Positions 55,441-58,187 of a stretch of DNA of 58,187 nt are shown here, one piece after another. The notes beneath the pieces are model-generated. The model ran no database searches. It was given only the letters and a program-made list of their open reading frames with translations, and had not been told where the DNA came from. The DNA is from Undibacterium sp. (lineage in GTDB: Bacteria > Pseudomonadota > Gammaproteobacteria > Burkholderiales > Burkholderiaceae_D): NCBI GenBank assembly GCA_030645915.1, contig JAUSNO010000012.1:1-58187 (forward strand). Direction: 5' to 3'. Each line of letters begins with the position of its first letter. The first letter of the stretch is position 1. The position numbers and the translations under genes were made by a program.

Positions 55441-57087
55441 ATGAATCTGACTCTTACTACTGAATGGCAAGCCCTGCAGTTGCATAAGAGCAGATTGGAG
55501 CATCAGCATTTGCGCGATTTCTTCGCCGCCGACCCTGAACGCTTCAATCATTTCTCGCTGGAGCTGGAAGACTTGCTGGTCGATTACTCCAAACAAAGGC
55601 TGGACTCAGCTGCATTGGATGCGCTGGTGGCGCTGGCAAAAAGTACCGATGTCGCCGGCTGGCGTGACCGCATGTTTGCCGGCGAAAAAATCAATTTCAG
55701 CGAAGATCGGGCGGTGCTTCATACAGCCTTGCGCCATACCGCTTTCACGCCTTTTCCAAATGCCGACGAAGATGTCATGCCGCAGGTAAGGGCGGTACGC
55801 CAGCGCATGCGCGATATCGTCGAACGGGTGCGCAGCGGCTTGTGGCGCGGCTTTAAAGGCGATGCGATACAGACGGTGGTCAACATCGGCATCGGCGGCT
55901 CTGATCTCGGGCCAAAATTAGCGACGCGTGCCTTATCGGCAGTGCAGCACCCTGGCCTGAAGTTTTATTTTGTCTCCAATCTCGATAGCGCCCATCTCGC
56001 GCCGTTATTGGAAAAACTCGATCCGCGCACGACCTTGTTTATCGTCGCCTCCAAGACTTTTACGACGCAAGAAACCAGCCTGAACGCCCACACCGCGCGT
56101 ACCTGGCTGATGGCCGCCGCGATGGAAGAATGGGCAATCGCCAAGCATTTTATTGCGGTCACATCAAGCCCGGGCAAGGCGCATGAATTCGGCATCCCTG
56201 AGGCGAATATCCTGCAAATCTGGGATTGGGTCGGTGGCCGCTATTCGCTCTGGTCGGCAGTCGGTCTGTCGGTCGCGCTAGCCATCGGCATGCACGGTTT
56301 TGAGCGCTTGCTGGAAGGTGCCGAAACCATGGACAAGCATTTTTGCAACACGCCGCTGGAAAAAAATATGCCGGTGCTGCTGGCGCTGATCTCGATCTGG
56401 AACACCAATTTTCTCGGCGCAGAAACCACGGCGGTATTGCCGTATAACGAATCCATGCGGCACTTGCCGGCCTTCCTGCAACAGCTGGAAATGGAATCAA
56501 ACGGCAAGACCGTCAGCCGCGATGGCGAGCCATTGACATGCCGCGCCAACCCGATTGTCTGGGGCGAAATCGGCGTCAATGGTCAGCACGCTTTCTTTCA
56601 GTTGCTACATCAGGGCGGCTGGCTCATTCCCTGCGATTTTGTCGTGGCCGCATCGAGTGATTATCCATTGCCCGGCCATCAGGCTCCCTTGCTGGCAAAT
56701 TGCCTGGCGCAAAGCGCAGCGCTGGCGTTTGGCAAGACTGAGGCGCAAGCACGTAGCGAATTGAGTGCAGCCGGTTTAAACGAAGCCAGCATCACCAAAT
56801 TATTGCCGCATAAAGTGTTTGCCGGTAACCAGCCATCCACCACGATACTCATGCCTAGCCTCGATCCTTTTCAGCTAGGCATGCTGCTGGCGCTGTACGA
56901 GCATAAAGTCTTCGTGCAAGGCGTGATCTGGGGCATCAACTCCTTCGATCAATGGGGCGTAGAGCTCGGCAAGCAACTGGCCAACCGGCTGCTGCCAACG
57001 CTCAAGGGTGATCTGTCGCACGACGCGCAACTCGATGCCTCCACCAGCGGCCTGATCGCCTATTTCAGACGACACGGTAACTGCTGA
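55441..57087 (+). CDS. pgi: Glucose-6-phosphate isomerase
   Basis: Interconverts glucose-6-phosphate and fructose-6-phosphate. The 548-residue length is that of the classical family. TVVNIGIGGSDLGPKLATRAL, FIVASKTFTTQETSLNA, WDWVGGRYSLWSAVGLSVAL and GEIGVNGQHAFFQLLHQG are all diagnostic, and the C-terminal SFDQWGVELGKQLA is present. A GGAG motif precedes the ATG. It is 48 bp after rsmA but is functionally unrelated to it, and a terminator follows. Confidence 0.97.
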   Translation: MNLTLTTEWQALQLHKSRLEHQHLRDFFAADPERFNHFSLELEDLLVDYSKQRLDSAALDALVALAKSTDVAGWRDRMFAGEKINFSEDRAVLHTALRHTAFTPFPNADEDVMPQVRAVRQRMRDIVERVRSGLWRGFKGDAIQTVVNIGIGGSDLGPKLATRALSAVQHPGLKFYFVSNLDSAHLAPLLEKLDPRTTLFIVASKTFTTQETSLNAHTARTWLMAAAMEEWAIAKHFIAVTSSPGKAHEFGIPEANILQIWDWVGGRYSLWSAVGLSVALAIGMHGFERLLEGAETMDKHFCNTPLEKNMPVLLALISIWNTNFLGAETTAVLPYNESMRHLPAFLQQLEMESNGKTVSRDGEPLTCRANPIVWGEIGVNGQHAFFQLLHQGGWLIPCDFVVAASSDYPLPGHQAPLLANCLAQSAALAFGKTEAQARSELSAAGLNEASITKLLPHKVFAGNQPSTTILMPSLDPFQLGMLLALYEHKVFVQGVIWGINSFDQWGVELGKQLANRLLPTLKGDLSHDAQLDASTSGLIAYFRRHGNC

Positions 57088-57094
57088 TCTCACT

Positions 57095-57123
57095 TCTGAG
57101 CGTTAAACGCTCAGATTTCTTTT
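57095..57123 (+). terminator. Terminator after pgi
   Basis: TCTGAGCG and CGCTCAGA pair around a 5-nt loop, followed by TTTCTTTT. It begins 7 bp after the pgi stop. Confidence 0.8.
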
Positions 57124-57140
57124 AGACACCCCCGCCACAG

Positions 57141-57204
57141 CGCACTATCCATGCGGCTTACCAGCCTATCTGGCCTGCAGACCAATGAAATAGCGCGTGC
57201 TGGG
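57141..57204. repeat. Palindromic repeat R, copy 5
   Basis: It starts with the invariant core CGCACTATCCATGCG and ends GCGTGCTGGG, with a diverged right half. It lies between the pgi terminator and the orphan gene at 57453. As in other copies it is outside coding sequence. Confidence 0.85.
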
Positions 57205-57305
57205 CATGCCTGCTTAGGAAAAAATAGACTGCAGCTTTAGCGAGCTACCGTATTGCGCATTTATGGCTCTACGCCGCGGCAAGAACGGGCGTGTAAAGAA
57301 TTGAA

Positions 57306-57319
57306 ATTGACATGTCAAT
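57306..57319. promoter_or_regulatory. 14-bp palindrome upstream of orphan gene
   Basis: ATTGACATGTCAAT is a perfect palindrome about 135 bp before the start codon at 57453 and includes a TTGACA hexamer. It could be an operator or a chance palindrome. Confidence 0.35.
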
Positions 57320-57375
57320 CTGCCGATTTTACACACACTAATCTCAAATTATTGATGAATTGCTACTGTTTCGCC

Positions 57376-57391
57376 TGGCACGAAACTTGAT
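57376..57391 (+). promoter_or_regulatory. Sigma-54-like promoter candidate
   Basis: TGGCACG-AAAC-TTGA has the -24 half exactly, but GA replaces the normally invariant GC at -12. The predicted start near 57402 would suit the gene at 57453. The mismatch makes the call weak. Confidence 0.35.
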
Positions 57392-57452
57392 AAGTTTTAA
57401 CTATTCGCCAGGCAAATAAGTCTGGTCTATTGTTGACGCGGGGGATGACAAA

Positions 57453-58052
57453 ATGAACGTAGTGGATAGTCTTTTTGACGTGGTAAAAGTCAGCACCGAG
57501 AAGGGCGCTGTTGCGAATGACACCAGCATCAGATTTAGTGGAGAAGGCATGTCCTTGGTGCCAATAGTATCCATCGACAGGCGGGGACCAGTACAAGAGA
57601 GATTAGAAAAAATATGCCTGAATTTTCAGATCAGTTTGAACGAAGAACATGCTTTTCTCAGTATTTTGCATGGCGCCAGAGCCGAGATCCATTTAGGCGA
57701 ACGTGCGCACCACTATAGCCTGCTTACGCTAGCCAGACGCCGGTTAGACGACGCAAAAAATGGCTTGGATCCGAGTAGCCAGGGATGGATGGAATTGGCG
57801 CAACTGTCCAGATTGTTAGGCATAGAACCCGAACATCTGAACATACAGATTTTTCGCGCACGTACCCAGATCATTCACGCATTGCCGCAAGTCGCGCAGC
57901 TGCCCAGCATTATCGAGAGACGGCGTGGTGAACTACGTTTTGGCGACCACCAGTTTCGCATCGTGCGCGGTTCAGAAGTGGAGGGGGAATATTTGCCGAC
58001 GACTGTCAGCGCCACTCAAACCGAGCCGAGGAGCTTAGGTTGTAGAATCTAA
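57453..58052 (+). CDS. Orphan protein resembling C-terminal part of FHA-domain proteins
   Basis: The 199-residue protein has no signal peptide or membrane segment. A conserved-looking part (about 46-172) contains LGERAHHYSLLTLARRRLDD, then a helix-turn-helix-like stretch (about 112-140, WMELAQLSRLLGIEPEHLNIQIFRARTQI), then IERRRGELRFGDHQFRIVRG. From memory this resembles the C-terminal region of Burkholderiales proteins that carry an N-terminal FHA domain, but no FHA domain is present. It might be a stand-alone regulator; this is inference. GGGGGA upstream supports the ATG. The stop codon TAA coincides with the target site of the following IS. Confidence 0.65.
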   Translation: MNVVDSLFDVVKVSTEKGAVANDTSIRFSGEGMSLVPIVSIDRRGPVQERLEKICLNFQISLNEEHAFLSILHGARAEIHLGERAHHYSLLTLARRRLDDAKNGLDPSSQGWMELAQLSRLLGIEPEHLNIQIFRARTQIIHALPQVAQLPSIIERRRGELRFGDHQFRIVRGSEVEGEYLPTTVSATQTEPRSLGCRI

Positions 58053-58187
58053 GGAATCTCTGATTAAGTAAACGAATAGCGGGTGTAATGCGTTAAAGAT
58101 GCTATTCGAGCCAACTTTACATACTGACTATGAAACAAACGACCTTTGCCACAAGCGGATTTAATAAATATGTCAAGAAAACACGCC
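58053..58187 (+). mobile_element. IS5-family insertion sequence, left end (runs off window)
   Basis: It begins GGAATCTCTGATTAAGT, like the left ends of IS5-group elements, directly after CTAA (58049-58052), the kind of 4-bp target IS5 elements duplicate. A transposase start follows 79 bp inside. The right end lies outside the window. Confidence 0.75.
58132..58187 (+). CDS. IS5-family transposase, N-terminal fragment
   Basis: The first 18 codons read MKQTTFATSGFNKYVKKT, matching the characteristic N-terminus of IS5-type DDE transposases (MKQTTLA... with a Lys/Arg-rich stretch). The window ends here, so the catalytic DDE residues and integrity of the gene cannot be judged. Confidence 0.75.

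Overview
The window looks like a chromosomal segment of a betaproteobacterium of the order Burkholderiales, most likely an Oxalobacteraceae member near Undibacterium or Herminiimonas. This rests on recalled gene orders (oxyR/recG/queA/tgt/yajC/secDF; argJ/DUF815/mutT; yacG/zapD/coaE/pilDCB; ispB//rplU-rpmA-obgE-proB; ubiH-pepP-murU-amgK//lptD-surA-pdxA-rsmA) and on protein character; no database search was possible. No tRNA, rRNA, CRISPR array or prophage was seen.

Layout. (1) 1-5.1 kb, minus strand: recG, a GNAT acetyltransferase, a short-chain dehydrogenase and oxyR. (2) 5.2-10.9 kb, plus strand: queA-tgt-yajC-secD-secF (queuosine tRNA modification and Sec export accessory proteins), closed by a terminator. 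(3) 11-15.5 kb: a two-gene RND efflux system. (4) 15.6-18.3 kb: argJ, a DUF815 AAA ATPase and mutT. (5) 18.4-27 kb: an apparently inserted block with a 1123-residue tricorn-like protease, a repeat-rich 1-kb intergenic region, and dadX-dadA followed by a TyrR-type sigma-54 activator gene. (6) 27-34.1 kb, minus strand: yacG, zapD, coaE, pilD, pilC, pilB, then ispB. (7) 34.5-39.3 kb, plus strand: a secreted GH18-like protein, rplU-rpmA, obgE and proB. (8) 39.3-45 kb: arginase with a divergent Lrp-type regulator, and a Fur-box-preceded fbpABC iron(III) transporter. (9) 45-49.5 kb, minus strand: a UbiH-family hydroxylase, pepP, murU and amgK. (10) 49.6-57.1 kb, plus strand: lptD-surA-pdxA-rsmA and pgi. 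(11) 57.4 kb to the end: an orphan protein resembling the C-terminal part of FHA-domain proteins, then the left end of an IS5-family element inserted exactly at its stop codon.

The most interesting signal is the dad locus. Ahead of dadX the sequence shows two adjacent TyrR-type boxes, an IHF-like site and a near-perfect -24/-12 promoter in the spatial order expected for a sigma-54 enhancer-dependent promoter. The third gene of the cluster encodes a TyrR-like protein with ACT, PAS, AAA+ (intact GAFTGA) and HTH regions. This suggests a self-contained, ligand-responsive circuit for alanine/D-alanine catabolism, unlike the Lrp-type control known for other dad operons.

The intergenic regions carry several small non-coding repeat families. 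There is a five-copy ~64-bp palindromic repeat, a 162-bp MITE in two inverted copies with perfect 19-bp termini in one copy and a 20-bp central palindrome, and a 152-bp MITE with a 16-bp central palindrome (one full copy, one cut by the window start, one possible relic before lptD). There is also a 124-bp inverted-repeat element. They cluster where conserved gene orders appear interrupted (mutT//yacG and ispB//rplU).
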